DNA from: Prevotellaceae bacterium
GTDB lineage: Bacteria > Bacteroidota > Bacteroidia > Bacteroidales > Paludibacteraceae
Assembly (NCBI GenBank): GCA_031270065.1
Contig: JAISYF010000164.1
Coordinates: 1-33,238 of the forward strand
Length of the DNA stretch: 33,238 nt
Reading direction: 5' to 3'
Positions 1 to 7,314 of this stretch are shown one piece after another. A program made the translations under genes and the position numbers. Numbering within the stretch: position 1 is the stretch's first letter; the number at the start of each line of letters is the position of its first letter. Below the pieces are notes generated by a model. It searched no databases, was not told the origin of the DNA, and was given only the letters and a program-made list of their open reading frames with translations.

Positions 1-84
1 AGCAGCCCTTCGGACTTCGCTTCGGCTACGCCTCCGCGAAGTCCGAAGGGCTGCTGCTATCAACAACGTTGTGAAACTTTACAA
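1..84. repeat. Direct repeat copy 1 with long hairpin
   Basis: Positions 1-20 and 36-55 are perfect reverse complements around a 15-base loop. The palindromic decamer ACAACGTTGT follows at 63-72. Positions 3-84 recur at 6485-6566 in the same orientation with two differences (positions 34 and 53). The first copy touches the window edge, so it may be longer. What the element is remains unclear: it could be a terminator-like or REP-like mobile hairpin, or a repeat bounding the accessory region. Confidence 0.85.
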
Positions 85-130
85 TTAACTATATAACTAT
101 TATGCCTGACTTTCGATGCTGCGCTCTGTC

Positions 131-152
131 ATTGCGGGCTTTGACCCGCAAT
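131..152. repeat. Short inverted repeat (8-bp arms)
   Basis: ATTGCGGG at 131-138 pairs with CCCGCAAT at 145-152 across a 6-base loop. It is GC-rich in an otherwise AT-rich intergenic stretch (85-277) that shows no gene. It resembles short dispersed hairpins seen between genes in Bacteroidetes. It is not followed by a clear T-run, so a terminator role is unproven. Confidence 0.6.
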
Positions 153-242
153 CTCAATATTATAAAATAGCACCATAATCAAAATGTGTTGTGCCAAACA
201 CGACTGCAAATAGAAAAACAGACAATATGTGAAATATTTTTA

Positions 243-265
243 GTAATTTTGCACCGCAAAATTAC
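243..265 (+). promoter_or_regulatory. Promoter overlapped by a perfect palindrome (putative operator)
   Basis: GTAATTTTGC (243-252) and GCAAAATTAC (256-265) form a perfect 10-bp inverted repeat with a 3-base centre. The left arm contains TAATTTTG (244-251), which matches the Bacteroidetes -7 box TAnnTTTG, so the palindrome covers the -7 box and the likely transcription start. It lies 12 bases before the methyltransferase start codon. A repressor site, or autoregulation by the methylase or a control protein, is inferred. Confidence 0.5.
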
Positions 266-277
266 TGTAAATTGGAT

Positions 278-439
278 ATGGTGCATACTATAAATTTCAT
301 AGATTTATTTGCCGGTGCAGGCGGGCTGTCCGAGGGCTTTATTCGGGCAGGCTTTACGCCTTTGGCGCATATCGAAATGGATAAGTATGCTTGCGATACA
401 CTCAAAACCCGCGCCGATAAAACTCAAAAATCAAAATAG
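278..439 (+). pseudogene. DNA (cytosine-5) methyltransferase, N-terminal remnant
   Basis: The 53-residue reading frame opens with [17 protein letters not shown], the motif I (AdoMet-binding) signature of C5-cytosine methyltransferases. It continues into the motif II region ([12 protein letters not shown]) and then stops at TAG. A complete enzyme of this family is usually above 300 residues and needs the PCQ motif (IV) and later motifs, none of which is present. It is therefore the 5' stump of a deleted modification gene from an earlier restriction-modification system. The promoter and palindrome upstream look intact. ATG at 278 was chosen; GTG at 281 is also possible. Confidence 0.85.
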
Positions 440-442
440 AAT

Positions 443-544
443 ATGACACTTACAGAAGCAATATTAAAAAGTTTTGAAGAATTTAAAAAACCAGTATCTG
501 CCAAAGCAGGAGTTTTTGGAGTGGCATTTAGACACCATATTTGA
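443..544 (+). pseudogene. Short remnant, possibly the start of a restriction-associated gene
   Basis: This 33-codon frame begins MTLTEAILKSFEEFKKPVSAK and then ends after an apparently unrelated tail. The first 20 residues look like the first helices of a winged-helix (HARE-HTH-like) domain found at the start of some restriction enzymes, but the match is from memory of the pattern and is weak. It sits between the truncated methyltransferase and the ABC-3C genes, so it is most simply another scar of the same deletion. Confidence 0.3.
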
Positions 545-580
545 AAAAAGAAAAGTTTAATTTTAATAAAAAATACCAAG

Positions 581-751
581 ATGGAAGTAATATCAATAAT
601 AGCAGACGTTTGCGGAATATTAGGCTTTATAATAAGCATATTCGCTGTAAATAAAGTTTATAATATCAGAAAAGAATTGAAAAACAATAACAACGTCAAT
701 GTTTCAGATACAAATATTGGCGGCGATTTTGTTGGTAGAGATAAAAAATAA
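581..751 (+). CDS. Small single-pass membrane protein with GGDFVGRD motif
   Basis: This 56-residue protein has one hydrophobic segment (about residues 4-24), a basic stretch, and an Asn-rich tail ending NIGGDFVGRDKK. The next gene begins with a matching motif, SIGGKVVGRDD. The shared GG(D/K)xVGRD motif in two adjacent products, with a 6-base gap, suggests that they work together. Short VGRD-like motifs recur in bacterial conflict proteins. I infer that this is a membrane component, or a possible membrane-damaging effector, of the ABC-3C-type system downstream. No family is recognised. It is short, but the motif and spacing support a real gene. Confidence 0.55.
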   Translation: MEVISIIADVCGILGFIISIFAVNKVYNIRKELKNNNNVNVSDTNIGGDFVGRDKK

Positions 752-757
752 GTAGAT

Positions 758-1324
758 ATGCCCAATAACGAAACTTCAATACAAGATTCTTCTATCGGCG
801 GCAAAGTCGTTGGGAGAGATGATTATTCGTTTATAATTAATACGAATTATGAGCAGCGCAGCAAGTATTTAGAAAATTTATACGAAAAAGTTCAAAAGGA
901 AATAAGCGAAAACAAAGAATTGCGCGAATTTTGTGAGGACTTTGATTATTTAAGTTCGGATAAAGATGTTATTGGATTGGAAGAAAAACTCAAAAATGGG
1001 AAGCGTGAAAATTTGATAGATTGGGCAAAAGAAACAAAAGAAAGGTTTCATAAAAAACTCTTTAAATATGCTCAATTATCATTATCGGCACAACAAATAA
1101 ACGCATATATTTTATCTAATATCAAACGGACTTTTATTGAAGAGGTTTATGTGTTGATATGTAATAACACACCGCAAGAGCAAATAAACACTTTAATTAC
1201 GGAACGAATAGTCAAACCTGTTAAAGCAGAATTAGGTATCAATCTGTTTCAATATAATGATGTGGATATTCAAGGAATGATTTATTTTCTTACGGGTAAT
1301 TGTCATATAAAATGGAGTAAATAA
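758..1324 (+). CDS. ABC-3C system accessory/C-terminal-domain type protein
   Basis: This 188-residue protein is soluble and mostly alpha-helical, with no membrane segment. The N-terminus carries SIGGKVVGRDD (about residues 12-22), matching the end of the preceding peptide. The rest (about 30-188) is charged and helical and ends GMIYFLTGNCHIKWSK. In ABC-three-component systems a protein of this type precedes the middle component and the ATPase, usually with an N-terminal effector fused to a characteristic C-terminal domain. Here the N-terminus has only the VGRD motif, so the effector may be the separate membrane peptide upstream. The assignment rests mainly on gene order and on recognition of the neighbours. 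The next gene starts 3 bases after the stop. Confidence 0.5.
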   Translation: MPNNETSIQDSSIGGKVVGRDDYSFIINTNYEQRSKYLENLYEKVQKEISENKELREFCEDFDYLSSDKDVIGLEEKLKNGKRENLIDWAKETKERFHKKLFKYAQLSLSAQQINAYILSNIKRTFIEEVYVLICNNTPQEQINTLITERIVKPVKAELGINLFQYNDVDIQGMIYFLTGNCHIKWSK

Positions 1325-1326
1325 AT

Positions 1327-1824
1327 ATGTTGGTCTATCACCCCGCTTTTGACATATATAATTGTGTTTTCAGAATGTTGCAATTATTAACTGCAATGAA
1401 ACAGCACGAGGTTGAACTTGATAGGTTGCGCATTTGGGATTTTTATTTGACGTTTCCTAACGAGGCAAGAAAAATTAGTTTTCCTACGGCTTTATCTGAA
1501 TTGAAAAAGATATTCAAACAAAAGGACGAAAATCCATACGAAGATTTGATTGATTCAAAAAAAATTATTGAGAGAATGAAACCGTACCAAATTGCGGCTT
1601 TGCATTGTATTGCTTCTTATGGTCTGATTGACGCAAAATCTCTTTCAAAAAAATGGGTAACTCGGACAGAAAAAGAATTGCCGCAAGAATTGCTTGCCAA
1701 ATTTGAAAATGCGGATGTCGAAAAAACTAATCTCATTAAACTGGTAATTGGTTTTGCCGAATTGCCGCTGTATGGATTAAAACAAAGAACAGGATTAATA
1801 GAATTTAGATATGACGAACGTTAA
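1327..1824 (+). CDS. ABC-three-component system middle component
   Basis: This 165-residue protein starts LVYHPAFDIYNCVFRMLQLL and continues VELDRLRIWDFYLTFPNEA. That pattern of an HPAFD-type opening followed by a DRLRIxDFYLxFP motif is one I recognise from a middle-component family of ABC-3C systems. A helical second half (about 80-165) follows. Middle components are thought to bridge the ABC ATPase and the effector-bearing subunit. The gene overlaps the start of the ATPase gene by 14 bases, which implies coupled translation. The family name is from memory; a profile search against the ABC-3C middle-component models would settle it. Confidence 0.6.
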   Translation: MLVYHPAFDIYNCVFRMLQLLTAMKQHEVELDRLRIWDFYLTFPNEARKISFPTALSELKKIFKQKDENPYEDLIDSKKIIERMKPYQIAALHCIASYGLIDAKSLSKKWVTRTEKELPQELLAKFENADVEKTNLIKLVIGFAELPLYGLKQRTGLIEFRYDER

Positions 1825-3708
1825 GCCCACATTATTCCTTAATAGATTGATTGTTAGAACTCATAACAATCATATTGCCTATGATGAAACATTTCATAAT
1901 GGCGTAAATATAATTCGTGGGCAAAACAGTTCGGGCAAATCAACTATTGCCAATTTTATATTTTACGCATTGGGCGGCGATTTCAGCAATTGGACGACAG
2001 AAGCATTTAAATGTAAAGAAGTTATTGCGGAAGTTAAAATCAATGATGCTATTATTACTTTAAAAAGAGAAATGACCCAATCGGGATTGCAACCGATGAG
2101 TATTTTTTGGAATAACTATGAAGAGTCTAAAAAAGACAGTATGAATTGGCAAACTTTTCCATACCAACAAAGGGGAAGTACTGAGAGCTATACTAATCTC
2201 CTTTTCAAGGTCTTATCTTTTCCAGAGGTTAAAAGTGAAGACAGCAATATTACAATGCACCAAATATTAAGGTTAATGTATATTGATCAAAAAACACCTG
2301 CACAGAATTTGTTTAGATTTGAACGCTTTGACCCACCGCTGACACGGGAAGCGGTTGCTGAAATATTATTGGGAGTTTATGATGATAGTTTATATTTCCA
2401 AAGATTAAAGCTTAAACAAGCAAAAAAAGAGAAAGAAGAAAAAGATAGAGAGTTTCAAAATCTGAATAAAGTTTTCGGACAAGCCACAGGTGTTAATACG
2501 GTCGCTGCTGTTCAAAAAGAAATAGAATCAACAAAGAAAATTTTATCTGATATAAACGTTAATATTATTGAGTTAAGAAAACAGCAAGTAGTAAAGACAA
2601 CTAGAAGAACTATATTAACTTCGGAAAATATACAATCTGATTTATCCAAAGCAAAAAATAAAGTAAGAGAGTTGCAAACACAAATCAATTAGATATTGAT
2701 ATTGCAGATTCTCAACAATTCATTTCAGCATTAGAAAAACGAATATTGGAATTAAACAATTCCCTGTTGACAAGACAGGTTTTAGGAGAATTGCCTTTAA
2801 AACTTTGTCCTCAATGTTTAAGTGAATTAAATATGGATAACGTAGTAGAAGGACATTGTTGTCTTTGTAAACAACCCCTTTCAAGCGAAGCAGAGAAAGC
2901 AAATGCAAAACGTCTTTTACAAGAAATGGATTTGCAAGTAAAAGAATCCAAAAGTTTACTTCAAGAAAAAGAAAGAAAGCGTGCAAATTTCAGTGGCGAG
3001 TTGCCTGTATTCATTGAAACGGCTCGCAGTTTGCAAAAGCAATTAGATATGTCCGTTGAAAATCCTCAAACGACAAGAGATGAAAGATTGGACGACTTAT
3101 TAGTTGAAAAAGGAAAAATTGAAAATAAGACAGAATATTTAACAAAACAATTACAAGCAGTTGAACTGATAGAACTACTGAAACAAGAAATTGCACAATT
3201 GGCTAAAGAAATATCATTTTTAGAATCTGAAATTCAACAAAAAGAATCAGAACAAAAGAGAAATCGCCAAAATGCAATGCAAAAAATAAGAGAAATCACA
3301 TTGCATATTCTGAAAAATGATTTAGACAGACAAGAAGAATTTAGAAATGGGAAAAGGGTTGAAATATATTTTTTGCGAGACACATACTCATTAGACGGCA
3401 ATAATAATTTTTCAGAAAGTTCAAATGTATATTTGAAGAATGCAATTTTATTTTCGATATTTTTTGCAAGTCTGACATTGGATTTCTTTCGTTATCCAAG
3501 ATTTATATTGTGCGACAATATGGAAGACAAAGGAATGGAAAAGGAAAGAACACAGAATTTACAAAAACTTATAACTGATATGTCAAATAAAATAGAGCAG
3601 GAACACCAAATCATTTTCACAACTTCTATGGTTGCAGATGAATTAAATAATACGCCTTACTGCGTTGGTGCAGATTATGACAGGAATAATAAAACACTAA
3701 AGGTATAA
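1811..3708 (+). pseudogene. ABC-3C ATPase (SMC/Rad50-like), frameshifted
   Basis: Two frames together give one protein of about 632 residues. Frame one (1811-2692) has Walker A GQNSSGKST (residues 37-45) and the start of a coiled coil, and stops at TAG 2690-2692. Frame two continues the coil without a gap from about 2662 and carries a zinc-hook-like CPQC...HCCLC cluster (about 2806-2868), a second coil, and a Walker B/D-loop region ILCDNMEDKGMEKERTQN (near 3509). The join needs a -1 shift between 2662 (just after a TAA in the second frame) and 2692. No canonical slippery heptamer is present in that interval, so a one-base deletion or sequencing error is more likely than programmed frameshifting. 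If the lesion is real, the system should be inactive. Confidence 0.75.
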
Positions 3709-3714
3709 AATAAT

Positions 3715-4512
3715 ATGGTAGATAACAACAAATACATAGACCTTTTCCTTGCCCCAATCCGCAAGTGCAAGGACTACAAGCCGAAATTCGGCGAAAGCCA
3801 GAATGAAGATGGCGTTTCGCTCGAAAGTTTCTTGCAACTTTACGGCAACGACCCGTTTTATTCGTGGATTGGACTTGACAGCGGCTTGATGTACGCGGCA
3901 CACAAAGCCGCAGGCGGTATGACCTCAATCTATCGGCAAATCGGCATTGGTTGCGAGCATTTGTTCCGCGAAATCATTATTGACACAACGCGATATACGA
4001 ACAGGGATTTTGCGCTTTGGAGTTACGAAACTAAGACACAAATCGGTAAAACGAAAACACTCACATTAGACGGTCGTTTAGAGTTGAGCAAAATACAAAA
4101 TGCAGAGTTGAAAAATCGTTTGCAAAATTGGATTGCCGACTATTGCAAAGAGTTGTCTGTGACACAAATTCCCAAAAACGGCGTTGTTTTTGAAGTTCGA
4201 CAAGGATACAAGAGTAAAGACAGCAAACGACAAAATGCAGATATTGACAATGCTACTGTTGCTTATGCCAATGGCTATCTGCCTGTTTTTGCGATTTTCT
4301 CTTCGCAAATAGATTCAGATATAGTTCTTCGCTATCGCAATAATCGTTGTGGAATAGTTACAGGTATAAATTCTGCCAATCCGCAAACGTCGCTTTTTGA
4401 ATTTTGTAAAGAGATTTTGGGTTACGACCTTGCGGCTTTTTTCAAAAGCAATTCCGAAAAGTTCAAATTGGAAATCAATTCAGTACTCAAAACCTTATTA
4501 GATGCAAACTAA
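3715..4512 (+). CDS. Putative type II restriction endonuclease
   Basis: This 265-residue soluble protein overlaps the following DNA methyltransferase by 11 bases, the usual layout of a type II restriction-modification pair. A possible catalytic segment is GVVFEVRQGYKSKDSKRQ (residues 156-173), with E160, Q163, K166 and K168. It reads like a diverged PD-(D/E)xK strand pair but has not been assigned to a named family. The next strand, YLPVFAIFSS (188-197), is typical of this core. Base composition is less AT-rich than in the ABC-3C genes upstream, which suggests a separate origin even though the ATPase stop is only 6 bases away. Function is inferred mainly from its partner. Confidence 0.6.
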   Translation: MVDNNKYIDLFLAPIRKCKDYKPKFGESQNEDGVSLESFLQLYGNDPFYSWIGLDSGLMYAAHKAAGGMTSIYRQIGIGCEHLFREIIIDTTRYTNRDFALWSYETKTQIGKTKTLTLDGRLELSKIQNAELKNRLQNWIADYCKELSVTQIPKNGVVFEVRQGYKSKDSKRQNADIDNATVAYANGYLPVFAIFSSQIDSDIVLRYRNNRCGIVTGINSANPQTSLFEFCKEILGYDLAAFFKSNSEKFKLEINSVLKTLLDAN

Positions 4513-5728
4513 ACTTTTTGACATAACAAAACGAGCGGATTATACTTTTAAATATAATACGAAATTGGGGCGACACGGTTGGTTACGCCTCACGCCTGCG
4601 TATTCCGTAAAATTAGTAGAGGAAATAATCAGAAGCGACTGCAAAAAAGGCGATGTAATTCTTGACCCTTTTTCTGGAACTGCCACAACCGGGTTAGTGG
4701 CTTCCGAAATGGGTTTTTCGTCTGTTTCATATGAAATTAATCCATTTTTGATTTGGTTTGGAAATATAAAATGCCACAATTATTCTGTCAACGAATTGGA
4801 TATTTTACAAAAGCAGTTCAATCAATGCCTCGAAAAAATCGTTATGTCAGACGGCTTTTGGGTTCCGCCAATTCACAATATTGAACGGTGGTGGCACGCA
4901 GATACGCTTATGATTTTGGCAAGCATTCGCAATCGACTTGTTGAAACTTTCGGCGAACCAAACGGGAATCACTATCATAATTTGGTTTGGGTCGCGTTTT
5001 CTCGATTAATTATTGAAACTTCTTCGGCAGCATTTAATCACGTTTCAATGTCGTTTAAAGATACAACGCAATATGGTTTCACACAGATAAAGTCATTGTT
5101 ACAAACCATTTTTTCAAATATTATCCATTCTGCAAAAACAACATTAACGGGATACGCGCAAGTCATTCACGCAGATTCAAAAGCATTAGAAATCAAAGAA
5201 AAAGAATGTTTTGATGCGGTCATTACTTCGCCGCCCTACCCAAACAGAATAAGTTACATTCGCGAATTGCGTCCGTATATGTATTGGGTAAAATTTTTGA
5301 AAAACGGTGCTGATGCAGGTGCCTTGGATTGGGAAACTATCGGCGGAACTTGGGGAATTGCCACAAGTAATTTAAAAAATTGGACTCCGACAAACAAAAA
5401 TTTACCTGCACACCTTTACGATGTATGCGATAAAATCAGCCGTTGCGAAGATAAAAACGCTGAAACGATGAGCAAATATGTTCACAAGTATTTCGACAAT
5501 ATCTATTCTCATTTGCTCAATATGAGTGTTTTATTAAAGCCAAACGCAAAAGTTAATTATATTGTCGGAAACTCTTCTTTTTACGGACATTTCGTTGAAA
5601 CACAAGATATTATTGCAGAATGTATGAAACAAATCGGTTTTACTATCATTGCAATAAATACAATTCGCCGCAGAAACACAAAAAAAGGATTGTTGGAATA
5701 TAATATTAGAGCGTATTTTAATATTTGA
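4502..5728 (+). CDS. Site-specific DNA methyltransferase (amino type, TSPPY)
   Basis: This 408-residue protein has AdoMet motif I at residues 55-63 (DPFSGTATT) followed by an acidic strand end (YEINPF). Motif IV is TSPPY at residues 242-246 (TSPPYPNRISYIRELRP). TSPPY is typical of N4-cytosine and some N6-adenine exocyclic-amino methylases. Motif I precedes motif IV by about 180 residues, and the intervening region probably holds target recognition. The C-terminal part (KVNYIVGNSSFYG) matches the late core strands. It would protect the sites cut by the overlapping upstream endonuclease. The product appears full length with all expected motifs. The recognition sequence cannot be read from the protein. 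Confidence 0.88.
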   Translation: MQTKLFDITKRADYTFKYNTKLGRHGWLRLTPAYSVKLVEEIIRSDCKKGDVILDPFSGTATTGLVASEMGFSSVSYEINPFLIWFGNIKCHNYSVNELDILQKQFNQCLEKIVMSDGFWVPPIHNIERWWHADTLMILASIRNRLVETFGEPNGNHYHNLVWVAFSRLIIETSSAAFNHVSMSFKDTTQYGFTQIKSLLQTIFSNIIHSAKTTLTGYAQVIHADSKALEIKEKECFDAVITSPPYPNRISYIRELRPYMYWVKFLKNGADAGALDWETIGGTWGIATSNLKNWTPTNKNLPAHLYDVCDKISRCEDKNAETMSKYVHKYFDNIYSHLLNMSVLLKPNAKVNYIVGNSSFYGHFVETQDIIAECMKQIGFTIIAINTIRRRNTKKGLLEYNIRAYFNI

Positions 5729-6114
5729 AAAAATTGTCGCGCTACATTCTTGCGCCGGTTACGGTTCAAAACAATCTGCAAACCAGTTGGTTTTTCGAGC
5801 GGGCAAGAGGACAGTACAAAACTTTACGCAGTCGCGAGGGCTTTACCAAGTCCCGCCAGAGTGCATTTGACCGTAAATACCCGAAAAAACAAATGTTTAC
5901 AAAAGTAGAGTTAGCGAAGTTTATCAATGCTTATCAGGAAGTTTGGGACGGCAGAAAGTTGGTAATAAGTCCGAATATCGTTGTGCGAGGCAATGAAAAG
6001 AACTATGCAAAGTTTATCAACGACAACCTGCCCGATAACATTAAGAAAATCAACAATGTATATTTTGAAGTATTACTGTCCGCTAAATATTTTTTTGCTC
6101 AAAAAAATGTTTAG
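5725..6114 (+). pseudogene. AIPR (abortive infection phage resistance) family fragment
   Basis: The 129-residue frame contains WFFERARGQY (residues 22-31), FDRKYPKKQMFTKVELAKF and SPNIVVRGNEKNYAKFIND. These are successive landmarks I recognise from the C-terminal half of AIPR proteins. The family is normally 500-700 residues, so the N-terminal part is missing here. The apparent start is a TTG overlapping the methyltransferase stop, and it is probably not a real start. The 3' end is also damaged: after KINNVYFE the sequence runs into an inverted repeat (6071-6126) that supplies an unrelated tail and the stop codon. It is thus broken at both ends, and the right break is an insertion or junction. 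Confidence 0.65.
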
Positions 6115-6126
6115 CGGACAGTAATA
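6071..6126. repeat. Inverted repeat, 26-bp arms (MITE or IS-end relic, possible terminator)
   Basis: The arms 6071-6096 and 6101-6126 are complementary except at 6088/6109, a T:G position that would be a U:G pair in RNA. The loop is the four bases GCTC. The outer 17 bp (TATTACTGTCCGCTAAA and its complement) are perfect, and the inner part is T7/A7. The element interrupts the AIPR fragment. It looks like two insertion-sequence ends joined tail to tail or a miniature inverted-repeat element. As RNA it would form a very stable hairpin ending the restriction-modification transcript. Confidence 0.8.
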
Positions 6127-6164
6127 TTTTTCAATAAATTTTTTTATTTCAAAAAAAAAAGTAT

Positions 6165-6172
6165 TACCTTTG
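6165..6172 (+). promoter_or_regulatory. Bacteroidetes -7 box TACCTTTG
   Basis: TACCTTTG is followed by CAGCCGAATT. The same 18 bases from TACCTTTG onward occur at the HU gene promoter (28828 onward). Transcription would start near 6180 and read into the structured stretch 6214-6440, then possibly the operon beginning at 6582. No convincing -33 TTG is visible. Confidence 0.5.
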
Positions 6173-6179
6173 CAGCCGA

Positions 6180-6424
6180 ATTATAAAATAAAAAATAACA
6201 AAAAATAACCATTATGTTACTGCTTGAACTAAATATATTGCAAGATACAGCGAAAAACGCTGTAACTCGTTGTGTATCAAGCAGTTACCCCCCCCCCTCT
6301 TCCTCCAACTGCTTGATTATCAGACAGTTAGCAACATTTCGTTAATAAACATCAAAAAGACTTTATATAAGTTAGCGGAGGTGGTGGTTTTGTGTATTCT
6401 CTTTTTAACCGTTTTTTTACGGTT
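6180..6424 (+). ncRNA. Candidate structured leader or small RNA
   Basis: Downstream of the -7 box, GTTACTGCTTGA (6216-6227) pairs with TCAAGCAGTTAC (6277-6288) with one mismatch. Inside lies a second hairpin, TACAGCG (6246-6252) with CGCTGTA (6258-6264) and loop AAAAA. A run of ten C follows at 6288-6297, then a third copy of the arm word (AACTGCTTGA near 6307). The segment ends in the hairpin AACCGT/ACGGTT (6407-6424) and a T7 run. A 43-codon frame at 6214-6345 runs through the structure but has poor coding character. Whether this is an independent RNA or the leader of the next operon cannot be told from sequence. Confidence 0.3.
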
Positions 6425-6433
6425 AGAAAGGGA
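6405..6433 (+). repeat. 29-bp hairpin element, copy 1
   Basis: The hairpin AACCGT (6407-6412) / ACGGTT (6419-6424) with its flank AGAAAGGGA is identical, in reverse complement, to 24183-24211. A T7 run follows at 6434. It may be a duplicated transcription terminator or a dispersed hairpin. Confidence 0.65.
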
Positions 6434-6484
6434 TTTTTTTGTGTGTAAAATTTACAATATTACTCAAAAATTTTCATTCCGCCC

Positions 6485-6566
6485 CAGCCCTTCGGACTTC
6501 GCTTCGGCTACGCCTTCGCGAAGTCCGAAGGGCTACTGCTATCAACAACGTTGTGAAACTTTACAA
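6485..6566. repeat. Direct repeat copy 2 with long hairpin
   Basis: This copy matches positions 3-84 with two mismatches in 82 bases, one in the hairpin loop and one in its 3' arm. It ends 15 bases before the ATG of the membrane protein gene at 6582, so it forms the 5' leader of that operon. The two copies enclose the whole defence-type segment. Confidence 0.85.
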
Positions 6567-6581
6567 CTAATACATAATATT

Positions 6582-7292
6582 ATGAATACAAAAAACATAT
6601 TATCGTGGCTACTGTTACTTTTTGGCGAAGCAATTATTATCGTAGCGTTTATTTTTTTCAGAGGAAATACGCCTGACAATATTCTTGTATTGAATATTGC
6701 AGTCAGTTCGTTGGTTTATGGGCTGTTTTTCTGCAATTTCCGCGCCCCGTGGATTGATTTGAAAGACAAAACTCAAAAACAAATCGGTGCAATCGGCATT
6801 TCTTGGTTTGCAATGTGGTTTTATGCAATTACATCTATCGGATTTATGCTCGTTGCTAATCTCGCCACCGAAATTACATTTGTTACGCAACTCATTGTGC
6901 ATTGTGTCTTACTGTTTTCCCTATTATTGTCAATGTTGCTTTCTCGCCATTCTGCCGACAAAGTTGCCGAAGTTTATCACGAACAAACAGTCAATCGCAA
7001 CGGCATTTTAGAGATGAAAAAGGTAATAATTGACTTGAAAAACAAAATCAGCGAAACAGCAAATTTGCCTGAAAATTTTGTGCAAAAAGTAAATTCACTG
7101 GAAGAAAGTTTGCGATTTATTTCACCAACTGAAAACGCAGAAGCTCACGAGTTGGAAAATTCTTTTGTAAAAACAATCGAATCCATTCGTTATGCTTTGC
7201 AGGATTATTCGCTTAACGCAGAACAGATTGAAAACAATCTCAAAAAATGCGAGCGGCTTTATCAAAATCGCAAAAATATTTATTCAAATTAA
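6582..7292 (+). CDS. Four-helix membrane protein with cytoplasmic coiled tail, unknown
   Basis: This protein of 236 residues has four predicted membrane helices at about 5-26, 32-52, 67-94 and 98-121. A charged, helical tail follows (122-236) with heptad-like stretches (VIIDLKNKISETANL, KVNSLEESLRFI). I chose ATG 6582 because an in-frame start further upstream (6270) would translate the C10 run and the direct repeat. The next gene begins 22 bases after the stop. I do not recognise a family. Its position as first gene of a set ending in a bactofilin-like protein suggests a membrane anchor for a cytoplasmic assembly; this is inference. Confidence 0.75.
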   Translation: MNTKNILSWLLLLFGEAIIIVAFIFFRGNTPDNILVLNIAVSSLVYGLFFCNFRAPWIDLKDKTQKQIGAIGISWFAMWFYAITSIGFMLVANLATEITFVTQLIVHCVLLFSLLLSMLLSRHSADKVAEVYHEQTVNRNGILEMKKVIIDLKNKISETANLPENFVQKVNSLEESLRFISPTENAEAHELENSFVKTIESIRYALQDYSLNAEQIENNLKKCERLYQNRKNIYSN

Positions 7293-7314
7293 AAATAAAT
7301 CTAACACATAAAAT

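Noticed and set aside
2662..2692. Programmed -1 frameshift in the ATPase gene
   Set aside because: No X-XXY-YYZ heptamer or downstream hairpin was seen, so a lesion or sequencing error is preferred.
6270..6581. Upstream extension of the 6582 membrane protein gene
   Set aside because: The extension would translate a C10 run, the AACCGT hairpin and the 82-bp repeat. ATG 6582 starts directly at a normal membrane helix.
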